Source: Harmothoe impar (lineage: Eukaryota > Annelida > Polychaeta > Phyllodocida > Polynoidae). From it: a stretch of 64,000 nt of DNA. The position numbers and the translations under genes were made by a program. Below, in pieces: positions 48,601-51,413 of this stretch. Location: the NCBI GenBank assembly GCA_947462335.1, contig OX381708.1, positions 43,279,377 through 43,343,376 on the forward strand, given 5' to 3'. The number at the start of each line of letters is the position of its first letter. Within the stretch, counting starts at the first letter, position 1. Under the pieces are notes generated by a model, which worked only from the letters and a program-made list of their open reading frames with translations, was not told the origin of the DNA and did no database searches.

Positions 48601-49524
48601 TCCAGGATGGACTGAACTCCACAGCAATCTTACATCCATCAAAGATGATTTCCTGCAATATACAAAACACGCTCCCATTTAATCATTGGGTAATAACTTA
48701 AACTGCTCCCAAATAATGTCACCAACCAATTATTGCACCAGATAATTTCAAAGTAAACTTACATGTTGTGGCACTTGCTGCATTTGTTTGAGAAAGAACT
48801 TCTCAAGCTTTTGACACATCATGGTGATATCCTATAAAGAAAGATAATCTTGATTAGACATTTCTGAATGCTCTAAATAAAGAACATAAAGGGATTATGT
48901 CCACCTGTTTCAATGCATCTAATGTTATAGGAATTTAATCAAAGAATATCACTTAAATGAAGACTTTAATAACTGACCATACAAGGATGGCTACAGAAAT
49001 ATATTATATGGATATGTGACGCTAACGAAGGATACCACTCACGCTGCCAGGTACGTTGAACAAATAAGTATTGGTGAACATTTGGTTGAAGTCCTGGACA
49101 CATTCTGCTACACTGCAGTAGACATTTGTTGCAAGGTTCTTCTTTATAGTTCCCAAATCCATAGGATGCTTGATGATCTGGCGATACTCCTGATTAAGTA
49201 GAAAAGGCACTGATTATGTACCAAGCTGTTACTTCAGGCTTTTCTTCCCAGTACGTTTACGACTCTATGATGAGAAAGCCATAATATTTCCAGGCATTAT
49301 TCATTGCAATTTTCGAATGTTAAGTGTATGGAGAAAGTACTTACTGGTATGTGAAGTGCTTCAGCATCTACAGGTTCGTGGAATGGCCATGCATCTTGAT
49401 GTCCCCATACAGCTTTCAGAACCTCTTCTTGTATAAACTTGAGCTGCTTTGTTACTATTTCCGGTCTCTTTAATTGAGGGTCCCTACTGGCCCCTGACCT
49501 CGTACCATTATCCATAGAGCTCAT
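619..49524 (-). CDS. PARP4: PARP4 (vault PARP) homologue with N-terminal bromodomain and FG-repeat exon, 36 coding exons
   Basis: Mono-ADP-ribosyltransferase expected to reside in vault particles through its C-terminal MVP-binding region. I reconstructed 36 coding exons by following GT/AG borders (one GC donor) and phase. Exon lengths sum to 11289 nt, an exact multiple of three, giving about 3762 residues against about 1724 in human PARP4. Domain order: bromodomain (about 20-132), BRCT (133-241), WGR-like (242-390), helical region (391-562), catalytic ART (563-787; H596, Y636, E706), VIT (788-961), VWA (about 1001-1286; D1071, S1073, S1075), linker (1287-1479), FG repeats (1480-3433), MVP-interaction end (about 3554-3762). 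The start is the first ATG of the first coding exon (49522-49524). Sixteen nt of 5' UTR precede it in that exon, after an acceptor at 49541, so a non-coding exon must lie further right. Orthology rests on collinear similarity across the whole human protein. Introns host an LTR element, a nested channel gene, MITEs and satellites. Confidence 0.93.
1792..2228 (+). repeat. 5' LTR of the 12.7 kb element
   Basis: 437 bp, TG...CA. A TATA-like box lies at 1970-1977 and a polyadenylation hexamer AATAAA at 2122-2127. The sequence matches 14044-14480 except for one visible A/T difference in the segment just after ATAGATACTGCT. Confidence 0.97.
2230..2241 (+). other. Primer-binding site, probably tRNA-His
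   Basis: TGGTGCCGTGAC starts one base after the LTR and is complementary to the 3' end of metazoan tRNA-His (including CCA) as I remember it. The match stops after 12 nt. Confidence 0.7.
2438..5011 (+). CDS. gag: Gag polyprotein of the 12.7 kb element
   Basis: Structural polyprotein of 857 residues if started at the first ATG (2438). The frame is open further upstream only with non-ATG starts. The N-terminal third has heptad-like, Glu/Lys/Arg/Gln-rich coiled-coil stretches, and a second long coiled coil (residues about 330-440) is rich in Ala, Glu and Gln. A basic Arg/Gly patch (RARGRGRAS) lies between them. The C-terminus has one CCHC zinc knuckle, C831-x2-C834-x4-H839-x4-C844, for RNA packaging. 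At 857 residues it is long for a Gypsy Gag. Its last codons form the slippery heptamer GGGAAAC just before the TAG stop, and the pol frame overlaps it by 76 nt in the -1 frame. Confidence 0.9.
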   Translation: MNCSLDEMSLSIFNVGGSRSAAPNPRRATILEERRFDDMREARIQERVQMAQMELLTIQKQSNEWKSSLIALEGAVTHRASKIKEKDARLSTLLEENEKLVQSLSRVRVEFDQKQADLQGLRSDFVQANTDLNQICAARDAVIHEAEETRSELVRDTEDLREARRSLLSECDILKAKRTSLEKFLSETRESIQDSSTSYASADNDSPKGPHYRSFTDTPNLPMGRGMTVEGALSTSTPGRPLKVGRARGRGRASDYSPRVGISGIRPIPKQVFSAPTGVNTAGRGRSLSELVRSPRSQLKLDEQQLDSERLKKASEQDKAAKTDLTPSSLSQWRECQANILFNEQKNLELERRDVYRKQQAALEQQQERMKENAALAEELAEQEAAVLRARQEGLRAAGEAAKAKLAEAQQEEEAERQAKELEKEKAAHQRLLALAQQCQYMTDQEKNWWFSQGVDPTKDLVSYGTYQTYLERQNNVPTRGATPGITPGAKSPRRAPRRTILSTELQELYDTNPAIAGIGLHNVGTEKDASASISKCLAITSKIRGSSNAARRIASEPFPYWQKNSWEEWLGATVEDINLSGWDQQDAIPYVCKGLRLGDGLMAVEQWKDECGPRGTFKQLVEIGTILYGDSARIDPMVAFKKRVQGKHEAPRVFGLALMRLLKKVHPASGIHDALFSKELFSQFVAGLRDPEIQHVVYDTWRADTSLDDLFKAIDIHALKKSLLGDRVPTRASAIIECSPEQSDGSGSEEEGAIASAAQFKRNGNSSKTPWKNRKPEGGGNPPPKKESSDPKAPIMDAAFFTSLFEKMTTSIQGATQPNRRKINRRTAKCYRCLEIGHFAAECTAPTPKVPGKEGN
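5002..5046 (+). promoter_or_regulatory. -1 ribosomal frameshift signal between gag and pol
   Basis: The heptamer G GGA AAC (5002-5008) lies in the correct gag phase, immediately before the gag stop TAG (5009-5011). Downstream, 5013-5018 can pair with 5041-5046 and 5020-5024 with 5035-5039. This makes an almost continuous 11-pair stem with one G-G mismatch and a 10-nt loop. The spacer is 4 nt. Slippage would place the ribosome in the pol frame, which is open across the site. Confidence 0.85.
5008..9177 (+). CDS. pol: Pol polyprotein (protease, RT, RNase H, integrase) of the 12.7 kb element
   Basis: Made as a Gag-Pol fusion by -1 frameshifting. The open frame itself begins at 4936, and residue numbers here count from there. 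Aspartic protease has the active site FLVDTGAS, D165. Reverse transcriptase has [12 protein letters not shown] and YLDD at 585-588. RNase H has D737/D739 in LDTDAS. Integrase has an H2C2 zinc region around residues 980-1024 and the catalytic triad D1049, D1109 and E1145 with exact DD35E spacing. A GPY/F-like motif [10 protein letters not shown] follows. The basic C-terminal tail ([12 protein letters not shown]) has no recognisable chromodomain. All catalytic residues are intact and no stop interrupts the frame, so it could be functional. Confidence 0.94.
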   Translation, partial: LEGVVREGERTTPAYDVRQHTREVEPSEIPKAGRESGVASSLRGSDAGLVNIPVQQLPGNEAGRPITDRNEEVVAVTDTVWVGSTQLSPDHPCFDHLKKHGLDLAAPKDFKRFTVNPSPLGGRRWYVSVTVAGRAGEFLVDTGASHSFISSNFYALMPDSRDNFKTRVNACSADGSSMQTYGRAFIPLRIGGKEYVASPTIADIADDGILGLDFSALYDAVLNPGTGVLLIEHPYRAVEQCVLRQVSTVATVVQTVKIPPGQTCDVLVRSKGLRREEEAVVEPDVAMLGSIGLTGMDTLVGDGAWTVVPVSNPGLEPKYLRKDTILGKVFTSEAVMPAGQVSMKGDPSPTVLSEGLEKMISETDLTDRRDLDSLRRLVVKYQDAWQVEGEPLGRTDKVLHSINTGDAQPFKMPYRRLPLGKKAVVEEQVKTMLEQKVIVPSTSPWSSPVQMVTKKDGSIRFCIDYRRLNGVTKKNAYPLPRIDETLDSLGGNQWFCTLDLQSGYWQIGMKEEDKEKTAFTSHIGLYQFELMPFGLCNAPATFEAMMETLLSDLLWRKCLVYLDDVIVFGKTFEECALNLGEVLERIRSNGLTLKPKKCELFRKSMVYLGRIISTEGVQADPAKLETVETWEVPKGPKDIRSFLGFCSYYRDFIPGFSRVSQPLQRLSHWTPGRKKEPFPWGMEQNEAFKEIKALFRTTPVLRYPTEKGHFILDTDASNESIGAALSQIQDGVEVPLAFASNSMNKAQRNYCTTKRELLAVVVYTKSFRHFLYGGNFTLRTDHSALRWVLNFKDAEGMIGRWLNHLSEFGLENSHIQHRAGTKHINADCLSRRPVRRCVRPECGDCGAHNAVVASVRLPYDGLLQNLLDWSTDTIRTYQMADPTIARLRELVPTGVCPVRPEISLENREMRRFLAQFHELEVRDSLLCRWKTCPGKRRVLQMVIPAAMRKDILYYCHGHSTSGHFGKKRSLERLSRRYYWPGMSGDLLRWIETCPACCLGKPGPGLGKLPLQQELFGVRFARIAVDIISGVKPTPKGNTCMMVVSDYYTKYTRVYPLEDHTAATCAEALVKGWILHLGAPLMLHSDQGREFESKLWTAMCHQLAICKTRTNPYRPQSDGQVERFNRTLIQVLKPLVNSHMDDWDDQCEFVVHAYNNTVHTSTNCTPNLLVFGEDLIMPADLVFGVVGISPEAPCTVLFVESLRERFKFAYETVRAHLLKAANWQKVGYDTGLKLRRFVVGDRVIRLHEPLCNVKLANNWDGPHTVVKCISQTTVLIQSEAGRIRTSHVARLRAWAGRELTPETEVEKGTSEAKFVPLEGVSVDTPKRVVQKKLRKTVKKKVSAGEGRRARKTKIKAGVLVKNECPSARLREVDGKPVRRSPRLVARGAVT
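9178..9762 (+). promoter_or_regulatory. Spacer between pol and ORF3 with candidate internal TATA-less promoter
   Basis: The 585 nt after pol hold no ORF but contain a CCAAT box (9494-9498), a palindromic TGCGCATGCGC matching the NRF1 consensus (9511-9521) and CGCCATATT matching YY1 (9549-9557). They cluster within 65 bp, about 200 bp before the first ATG of ORF3. The surrounding 9.4-9.6 kb is CpG-rich. This resembles a housekeeping-type promoter. A splice acceptor for a subgenomic RNA would be an alternative. Confidence 0.5.
9763..11304 (+). CDS. Accessory ORF3 of the 12.7 kb element, function unknown
   Basis: 513 residues from the first ATG. The frame is open back to a GTG at 9679. I do not recognise the family. 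An acidic and Ser-rich N-terminus is followed by a long histone-H1-like segment rich in Lys, Ala and Pro ([21 protein letters not shown]), which suggests nucleic-acid or chromatin contact. Then come Pro/Val-rich repeats around EVPVRV, and a better-ordered C-terminus with [22 protein letters not shown] and [15 protein letters not shown]. There is no signal peptide or membrane segment, so it is not an envelope protein. It lies between pol and ORF4 in the same orientation. Confidence 0.75.
   Translation: MAEQQLRQSELTGHSEVASATEEAMDAQSPSGDELSQTLADLRVDPAVSPIRKSPSPDGSEDSGVLQGLAYTQVAADPSETTARPSRICSLSISPNLQKTVARKLSMGSGSDSDTSCPRTRGGKGATRDRSKSADTKASTKAIKHTGVGKKPPGKDEPKKPAPKKESTASTKKPGSKAATAAASKDPKTVDPKAPATKAPKGQKKADPKPGAKDQPGKGPTSDSTKTVKTPGPSKSNLPIPAKGKGSGKAVVTTAAPTPAVDVLSFSRGLDNSSEVAATAAAMAGTKGHGGARPKTVVPPEAPRTKEAMDTASAAHTVQVVQDVLSGITFNLPTPLEPRKEVPVRVELPPPKEVPVRVDTPPQSTKPALEPSNTMDISEEAGKLDQAAGGGPTGSGVQILAPHQHDAWEKEDADVPSLLRGAIIDQMSATEVRSFDLIQMRTFRGLDELSARFPAWFPDRLTAAMNDLSKQSETARLVAETEGRPELIAALEYDLQTAAEFKTVHSRGRRGDF
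11313..13175 (+). CDS. Accessory ORF4 of the 12.7 kb element, two C2H2-like zinc motifs, coiled coil and acidic tail
   Basis: 620 residues. The start ATG is 8 nt after the ORF3 stop and in the -1 frame relative to ORF3. Two zinc-finger-like motifs are visible: C186-x4-C191-x21-H213-x4-H218 and C227-x10-C238-x14-H253-x4-H258. The inter-Cys/His spacing is unusual for a classical C2H2 finger. Basic patches follow (KVRRAQKRP, residues about 330-345), then a charged coiled coil (about 515-590, [15 protein letters not shown]), and an acidic tail ([11 protein letters not shown]). No transmembrane segment is seen. A DNA- or RNA-binding role is plausible, but I do not recognise a family. Confidence 0.75.
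   Translation: MKLARSMEQKTKESILDATLEDEMIQQNTAAARSADTSQMEKANRRDQYLPETIKVTSRKGGRSDEEVEAVLKGLDENTIPDDELQVLVRNALRANAASGFKYFKPMCVNDCVKDKRASHIPEEVGPDGLSDDEEWIKTDPLEKSVQLYHFELLDKVRNGSTKYHSPFQKAKLAWAMARWHPFSKCPFEPCLNVDETLETPRTWPSKVRYARHITRFHLRHYMRYDCLSVGTKQSKGCPNGGWFYTRADIIRHLAKQHGLALDVAAERIQTAHQEVYSHFPPVVGRNENLEVDFGTNERGKVRVFYKVNPDGNYNRVPEGELFDEFEEYQKRTSTRKVRRAQKRPSGSSEQADSKKAKTDERKSVMEKADPGYKGPAFTSHTTDWKKGPQGRPPRSVPEDPNSSTMGSFAEEFPENEMVPGDESQTLTQTGKTKAPAKKTPKPVQTPDLPPETAEEGRLVLRLKSPPSFPPADFTSYEAGQEAFGQWQDNFHRLLAGLSQEVAMLSLNTVHHLHQREVATQKAAATESVQEERENARTERCAAKTERKKQKLAVKNAEEKLDHERRRFRDCFAHEMHEWDGTRAQIELWLQELTLAEAASDSEEEEEPAQPGSGDESDSG
13176..14043 (+). other. 3' non-coding region and polypurine tract of the 12.7 kb element
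   Basis: No ORF. A perfect 8-bp hairpin (AGTCCGAA / TTCGGACT, 5-nt loop) lies at 13973-13993. The purine-rich stretch GGTAGGGGGTAG (14032-14043) directly abuts the 3' LTR and is the likely polypurine tract. Confidence 0.75.
14044..14480 (+). repeat. 3' LTR of the 12.7 kb element
   Basis: 437 bp, TG...CA, near-identical to the 5' LTR, followed by the target duplication TATT at 14481-14484. Confidence 0.97.
14809..15249. mobile_element. TACCGTAA-type inverted-repeat element (probable dimer)
   Basis: It begins TACCGTAAAACTTCTTGTAC and ends with the inverted form TTTACGGTA. A second start (TACCGTAAATTCTCGCG) occurs internally at 15028, making the right half about 222 bp, the size of related copies at 24.6 and 61.75 kb. 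The element is non-coding and lies in a PARP4 intron. Confidence 0.7.
16137..21999 (-). other. PARP4 exon 32: 5.86 kb exon of GLFG/FG nucleoporin-like repeats
   Basis: One open exon with acceptor at 22000 and donor at 16136 (GTATGT), encoding residues 1480-3433. After a short charged lead, the chain is built from units such as [14 protein letters not shown] and [14 protein letters not shown]. Several dozen GLFG or FG motifs are separated by Ser/Gly/Thr/Asn/Gln-rich spacers with few charged residues, like FG nucleoporins. From about 18.4 to 21.3 kb the units form a higher-order repeat of about 230 bp. A second block (16.5-17.8 kb) uses [18 protein letters not shown] units and holds a 225-bp direct tandem duplication (16636-17085). 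Vertebrate PARP4 has a shorter Pro/Ser/Phe-rich region here. If the donor is skipped, the frame reads on to a stop at 15995. Plus-strand ORFs across the exon are shadows of the repeat. Confidence 0.88.
22226..24096 (-). other. PARP4 exons 26-31: post-VWA linker
   Basis: Exons 24016-24096, 23804-23884, 23600-23707, 23243-23408, 22676-22763 and 22226-22281 encode residues 1287-1479. [20 protein letters not shown] matches human [19 protein letters not shown], and [13 protein letters not shown] matches DVDFLPYMSWQGE. The last two exons are acidic and lead into the FG-repeat exon. Confidence 0.88.
24121..24419. mobile_element. 299-bp MITE, PIF/Harbinger-like
   Basis: Terminal inverted repeats GGGAGTGCTCATTTTTTAAC match the right end apart from one base, and 3-bp TAA duplications lie at 24118-24120 and 24420-24422. 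The interior is G/C homopolymer runs and is non-coding. The TWA target and GGG terminus suggest PIF/Harbinger. The element ends 24 nt upstream of the acceptor side of PARP4 exon 26. Confidence 0.8.
24575..24800. mobile_element. TACCGTAA-type inverted-repeat element, ~222 bp
   Basis: It starts TACCATAAATTCCCGCGTAC and ends ATACGCGGGAATTTA, with CCGCGGGTT-like repeats inside. It is a degenerate member of the same family as 61751-61977. Confidence 0.7.
24921..25414. mobile_element. TACCGTAA-type inverted-repeat element, 494 bp
   Basis: It begins TACCGTAAAACCCCTCCG and ends GGCGTTTTACGGTA, with GGCTTATAGGTG and related inverted subrepeats inside. The interior is AT-rich and non-coding. Confidence 0.65.
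25785..28024 (-). other. PARP4 exons 20-25: VIT/VWA linker and VWA domain
   Basis: Exons 27908-28024, 27597-27734, 27195-27381, 26896-26969, 26446-26636 and 25785-26052 encode residues 962-1286. The metal-ion-dependent adhesion motif DxSxS is present as D1071-M-S1073-N-S1075. [13 protein letters not shown] supplies the second VWA metal region. [16 protein letters not shown] upstream matches human LPRMWVEKHPE. The intron upstream of exon 20 (28025-32767) is filled by two satellite arrays. Confidence 0.92.
26209..26426. mobile_element. TACCGTAA-type inverted-repeat element, 218 bp, diverged
   Basis: The ends read TACCCTAAATTTTCATG and ATTTACGATA, and the internal phrase GTATAAGCCTAACACGCG matches the 14.8 kb copy. 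It lies in the intron upstream of PARP4 exon 25. Confidence 0.6.
28184..28951. repeat. Satellite of ~127 bp, about six copies, with YY1-like motifs
   Basis: Units carry ACACCCTAGGAAACCCTA, CAATCTTGAATTTTTGG and, in most copies, GGCGGCCATCTTGG followed by CAGCCATCTTGG. Copies are near-identical and contiguous in the intron between PARP4 exons 19 and 20. The first copy lacks part of the CCATCTTGG pair. Confidence 0.9.
29400..31712. repeat. Satellite of ~105 bp, about 21 copies
   Basis: Units share AAATGCCATCACACCAGGGA, ACTATAGTTATCAGCAAAGT, TGGTCCACTCTCCTCA and AACTCCCAATAGTT, diverged by point changes and small indels. At about 29783-29921 the array is interrupted by a fragment ending TTTTTTTACGGTAG, related to the TACCGTAA elements. 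Confidence 0.9.
31711..31815 (+). repeat. Short dispersed repeat with CTTAAAG and TATAAATAG
   Basis: CCTTAAAGCCCCAG, TATAAATAGGGCTGAGTACC and CTGACTGTCGGTGGAGGG recur in inverted orientation at 38091-38180. It is non-coding and of unknown type. The rest of the intron to 32767 shows only G/C homopolymers. Confidence 0.55.
32768..34313 (-). other. PARP4 exons 17-19: VIT domain
   Basis: Exons 34183-34313, 33244-33468 and 32768-32932 encode residues 788-961. [20 protein letters not shown] and the stretch [20 protein letters not shown] are nearly identical to the human PARP4 VIT (vault protein inter-alpha-trypsin) domain. Confidence 0.93.
35900..38060. repeat. Short-unit (10/20-bp) tandem array with higher-order copies
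   Basis: Units of the type GTGCAATGCAGTGCTGTGCA repeat with a basic step of about 10 bp. The array is organised into three long copies marked by CCATGGACCCATGCTGGACC near 36735, 37403 and 37971 (steps about 668 and 570 bp). All reading frames stay open because the unit lacks stops, but the peptides are Cys/Met/Val/Ala repeats and not genes. Confidence 0.9.
38091..38180 (-). repeat. Inverted copy of the CTTAAAG/TATAAATAG dispersed repeat
   Basis: In reverse orientation it carries TTATAAATAGCGCAGAGTACC and CTGACTGTCGCTGGAGGG, matching 31711-31815. It directly follows the short-unit tandem array. Confidence 0.55.
41151..41735. mobile_element. Inverted-repeat element with AATAGGCGCC motifs, ~0.58 kb
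   Basis: Ends are ATCGTCGCGTTTTGG (41161) and its complement CCAAAACGCGACGAT (to 41724), and weaker complementarity extends outward through ATATAC. The interior repeats TTGAATAGGCGCC near both ends. It is non-coding, lies in a PARP4 intron, and I found no clear target duplication. Confidence 0.7.
42870..44576 (+). CDS. DEG/ENaC family cation channel subunit, intronless, nested in a PARP4 intron
   Basis: 568-residue subunit of a trimeric, amiloride-sensitive-type sodium channel at the plasma membrane. Visible family features: cytoplasmic His-Gly gating motif (H39-G40 in SMHGLSR); TM1 about residues 52-70 ([16 protein letters not shown]); FPDVTLCNH just outside TM1; a large Cys-rich extracellular loop with sequons such as NQSF, NMSN, NYSG, NSTY and NHTV; the conserved [10 protein letters not shown]; and TM2 about 527-560 with the selectivity-filter position GMS (540-542), where ASICs have GAS. 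Length is normal for the family. The single-exon structure on the strand opposite PARP4 suggests retroposition or the intronless style of some invertebrate DEG/ENaC expansions. An acceptor-like TTTTCAG (42848-42854) just upstream could mark a 5' UTR exon. Ligand and ion preference cannot be told. Confidence 0.93.
   Translation: MIANIEAGKEDMEGTGPTSQDKLTVKDVLHSFSTTASMHGLSRITGVQYTPFKIIWVLATLVCSCILFAQIQKQTSVFFKYNKKTLVNVRYSEIEFPDVTLCNHRHIDVDILFSLYNQSFMDMNPRDLAKEKHIKRARPGLELDFMEIQADYVETVRKYLPSPKYSKLIARPFSRTMFWSLMNMSNDEVDLLIEPMYELVPICWWGEQECREGKMEIADEYFMKCLTLRAPADMVAQAGIENGLSVISLVGSGMIPWDKFQTNYSGPLIPGLYEFNHPLGGAEGLRVVVHQRNTPPLPMTEGITIPPGYMGSLGITVHEYKRMGNPHGNCTDSDPYDNSQNSTYRMSVCLNRCIQNHTVEDCSCSSPSLLINLWTAQNILSCTAIKRPQPVCQVKDPPLECLEPFIEVEEKMNCSKATKKKVLKHINRYCQCHPSCEELSYNVGFSLATWPSRMEADIIWKQELEPKIQSFLLHEGISDVKRQLYKSYFTDSNRYDAMKDFTKLNVYISDTAVKMTMEEEDYPFLNLVSDIGGAMGLWVGMSLLSLMEFVQLLVDLLATLVSANSKVV
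44841..44846 (+). terminator. Candidate polyadenylation signal of the DEG/ENaC gene
   Basis: AATAAA lies 265 nt after the channel stop codon. A second AATAAA at 44951-44956 is an alternative. Confidence 0.55.
46111..47229 (-). other. PARP4 exons 6-8: degenerate WGR-like region
   Basis: Exons 47075-47229, 46397-46522 and 46111-46278 encode residues 242-390. [11 protein letters not shown], then YRIFMHYG, then a helix ending in YERYTCP resembles the WGR fold, with HYG in place of Trp-Gly-Arg. The fold assignment is an inference from this pattern. The donor of exon 6 (47074-47075) reads GC rather than GT. Confidence 0.65.
47896..48652 (-). other. PARP4 exons 4-5: BRCT domain
   Basis: Exons 48524-48652 (phase 0) and 47896-48094 (ends phase 1) encode residues 133-241. 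The motif [15 protein letters not shown] matches the glycine turn of a BRCT domain (human PARP4 has IKENGGKFSFSL). [20 protein letters not shown] matches the terminal Trp/Phe helix. This is the position where vertebrate PARP4 starts. Confidence 0.88.
48763..49524 (-). other. PARP4 exons 1-3: BET BD1-like bromodomain
   Basis: Exons 49345-49524, 49043-49189 and 48763-48831, all phase 0, encode residues 1-132. The fold is a bromodomain closest to the first bromodomain of BET proteins. The WPF shelf is at residues 46-48, a PVDA motif follows at 51-54, the conserved Tyr is at 62, PMDLGTIKK is at 69-77, and the acetyl-lysine-anchoring Asn is at 105 in the motif TYLFN. The last exon supplies the final helix ([13 protein letters not shown]). 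All acetyl-lysine pocket residues I know of are present, so binding of acetylated lysine is plausible. Human PARP4 begins directly with BRCT and lacks this module. The intron to the BRCT exon is only 110 nt and phase-matched, which argues for one transcript rather than two neighbouring genes. Confidence 0.9.
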
Positions 49525-49656
49525 TGTTGTAGTGCTCAATCTGCAATAATAGAAGGTAGGAGAAATAGAATCATATCCTACACTTACCCTGTAAAAGGAA
49601 CCCTTGAAAAACATTGTGACAAGCAGCAATGGATACTAGTATATGTTAGCGGGATG

Positions 49657-49745
49657 AAAATAAGTCGAAGCACAGGGGAGGGACGGAGGGAGGGAGGGAC
49701 GGACGGACGAAGAGGGAGTGAAGGGAGAGTGAGTGAGGTGATGAG
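49657..49745 (+). repeat. Purine-rich G/A tract
   Basis: About 90 bases almost free of pyrimidines on the plus strand apart from scattered ACGG, built of GGGA and GAGT steps. It lies 120 nt beyond the acceptor of the first PARP4 coding exon. Confidence 0.75.
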
Positions 49746-49794
49746 TGAGTAAATTGGAGTGGGGTAGATGTAGGTGCCTAGAGGCACATTCTTT

Positions 49795-50635
49795 TAGCAC
49801 TGGATAACGATTTTGCACTGAAAAACAGTTTTGCACTGAAAAACAGTTTTGCACTAAAAACGGTCTTGCACTATGAAACGGTTTTGCACTTTGAAACGAT
49901 TTTGTATTTGAAAACGATTTTGCACTTGAAAATGGTTTAGCCCTAAAAACCAGTTTTGCACTGAAAAACAGTTTTGCACTGAAAAACAGTTTTGCACTGA
50001 AAAACGTGCCGGCACTGAAAAACGGTTTACAATTACCACTGGAAAAACTCTTTTGCACTAAAAAGCTGTTTTGCACTTAAAAAAGTTTTTGCATTGGAAA
50101 ACGGTTTTGCACTTAAAAACGTTTTTGCACAAACAAATGTTTTGCGCTGAAAAAACATTTTGCACTACAAAAACGTTTTGCACTATAAACGTTTTTTTGC
50201 GCTGGAAAGCGTTTTTGCACTAAAAAGCGCTTATGTTCTAAAAAATACCGGTTTTGCACCAAAAAAAATGTTTCTGCACTGAAAAACCATTTTGCACTAA
50301 AAAACGGTTCTGCACTATGATCTTTTTGCACTGGAAAACGTTTTCACTAAAAAACGCTTCTGCACTGGAAAACGGTTTGCACTAAAAAAAAATCGGTTTG
50401 CACTAAAAAACATTTCTGCACTGAAAAACGTTTCTGCACTGAAAAATGGTTTTGCACTATAAAATGTTTTTGCACTGAAAAATGGTTTTGCACTGAAAAA
50501 CAGTTTTGCACTGAAAAACAGTTTTGCACTGAAAAAAGGGTTTTGCACTGAAAACGGTTTTGAGCTCAGAAACAGTTTTGCACTCAGAATCGGTTTTGCA
50601 CTGGAAAACAGTTTGCACTGGAAAACTAGAGACTT
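49795..50635. repeat. ~18-bp minisatellite TTTTGCACTGAAAAACAG, about 45 copies
   Basis: Units of 16-19 bp of the form TTTTGCACTGAAAAACAG, with variation at the ends (CGG, CGT, AAC), fill about 0.84 kb upstream of the PARP4 coding start. Minus-strand reading frames of Phe-Ser-Val-Gln-Asn type are repeat artefacts. The following 50636-50961 shows nothing recognisable. Confidence 0.92.
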
Positions 50636-50961
50636 TGCCTATCATGCCTATATTGTTTGTGGTTAGGGAGTGGTCATTAGCTTTACAAGAACAGGTAACA
50701 GGTCGCCTTAACGCAGTTACGATAGTACTTGTTATTGTAGGTCAAAACAGTTACCATAGTCCACCTGATTCTAGAAGCCCTTCATACTTCTGGTCTAGAC
50801 AATTTCATGATGTATTTATAGTGGCCCAAATGATAAAGTATGGTTCCAGCTGTAACTATACAGCTATGCAATACCACAGCTGCCATAAACACAGTGTAAT
50901 CCCCACTTTTGATTCTCTATGCTACAGTGGGGATCCCTAAATGGTGATCTGGCAACTGCAG

Positions 50962-51192
50962 TGTCATATGACGCAGTTCCTGCTACAGCCAGAGCGCGGG
51001 AAACGCTACTAGCGCTACAGGGGCGCCACCTTGTGTTAATCAGGGGTACTAAGCGTCTGGGAATTGTCTGTGCATCGTGCGTGTTATGCAATACACCGGA
51101 GGTCGGTCAATACATCCTCAGATCAAGATCAGAGTTGTTATCACTTATAATAATACAAAGTATCAAGACATCCAGCAAAGCAGGATGCCACA
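50962..51192 (+). repeat. 5' LTR of the 5.05 kb element
   Basis: 231 bp, TG...CA. It differs from the 3' LTR at CATATG/CGTATG near the start and CCTCAG/CCTGAG near the end. No obvious TATA box is seen. Confidence 0.95.
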
Positions 51193-51203
51193 TGGTGTCA
51201 GAA
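51193..51203 (+). other. Primer-binding site, probably tRNA-Leu
   Basis: TGGTGTCAGAA directly abuts the LTR and is complementary to the 3' end of a metazoan tRNA-Leu including CCA, as I recall it. Confidence 0.7.
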
Positions 51204-51413
51204 TAGGTCATCTTCCATGCCCACAACAAGAAAAGTGCCAAATTGAAGTGAGACACTCAAGTTGGTGTTGAAAAGTGATGAACTCAAGAATCTGTGAGGA
51301 GAGAACTTTTCTAAAAAAACCTCCAGAAGCATTTACCAAGACCCCAAGCTGTTCATTGTGTGTATAATATTGACTGTCAGTAGACCTACATTAAAAGCAG
51401 TGACAATTTTGAA

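Noticed and set aside
49636..50645. Possible CRISPR-like array of ~18-bp repeats
   Set aside because: Units are contiguous without unique spacers and lie in an animal genome. It is a minisatellite.
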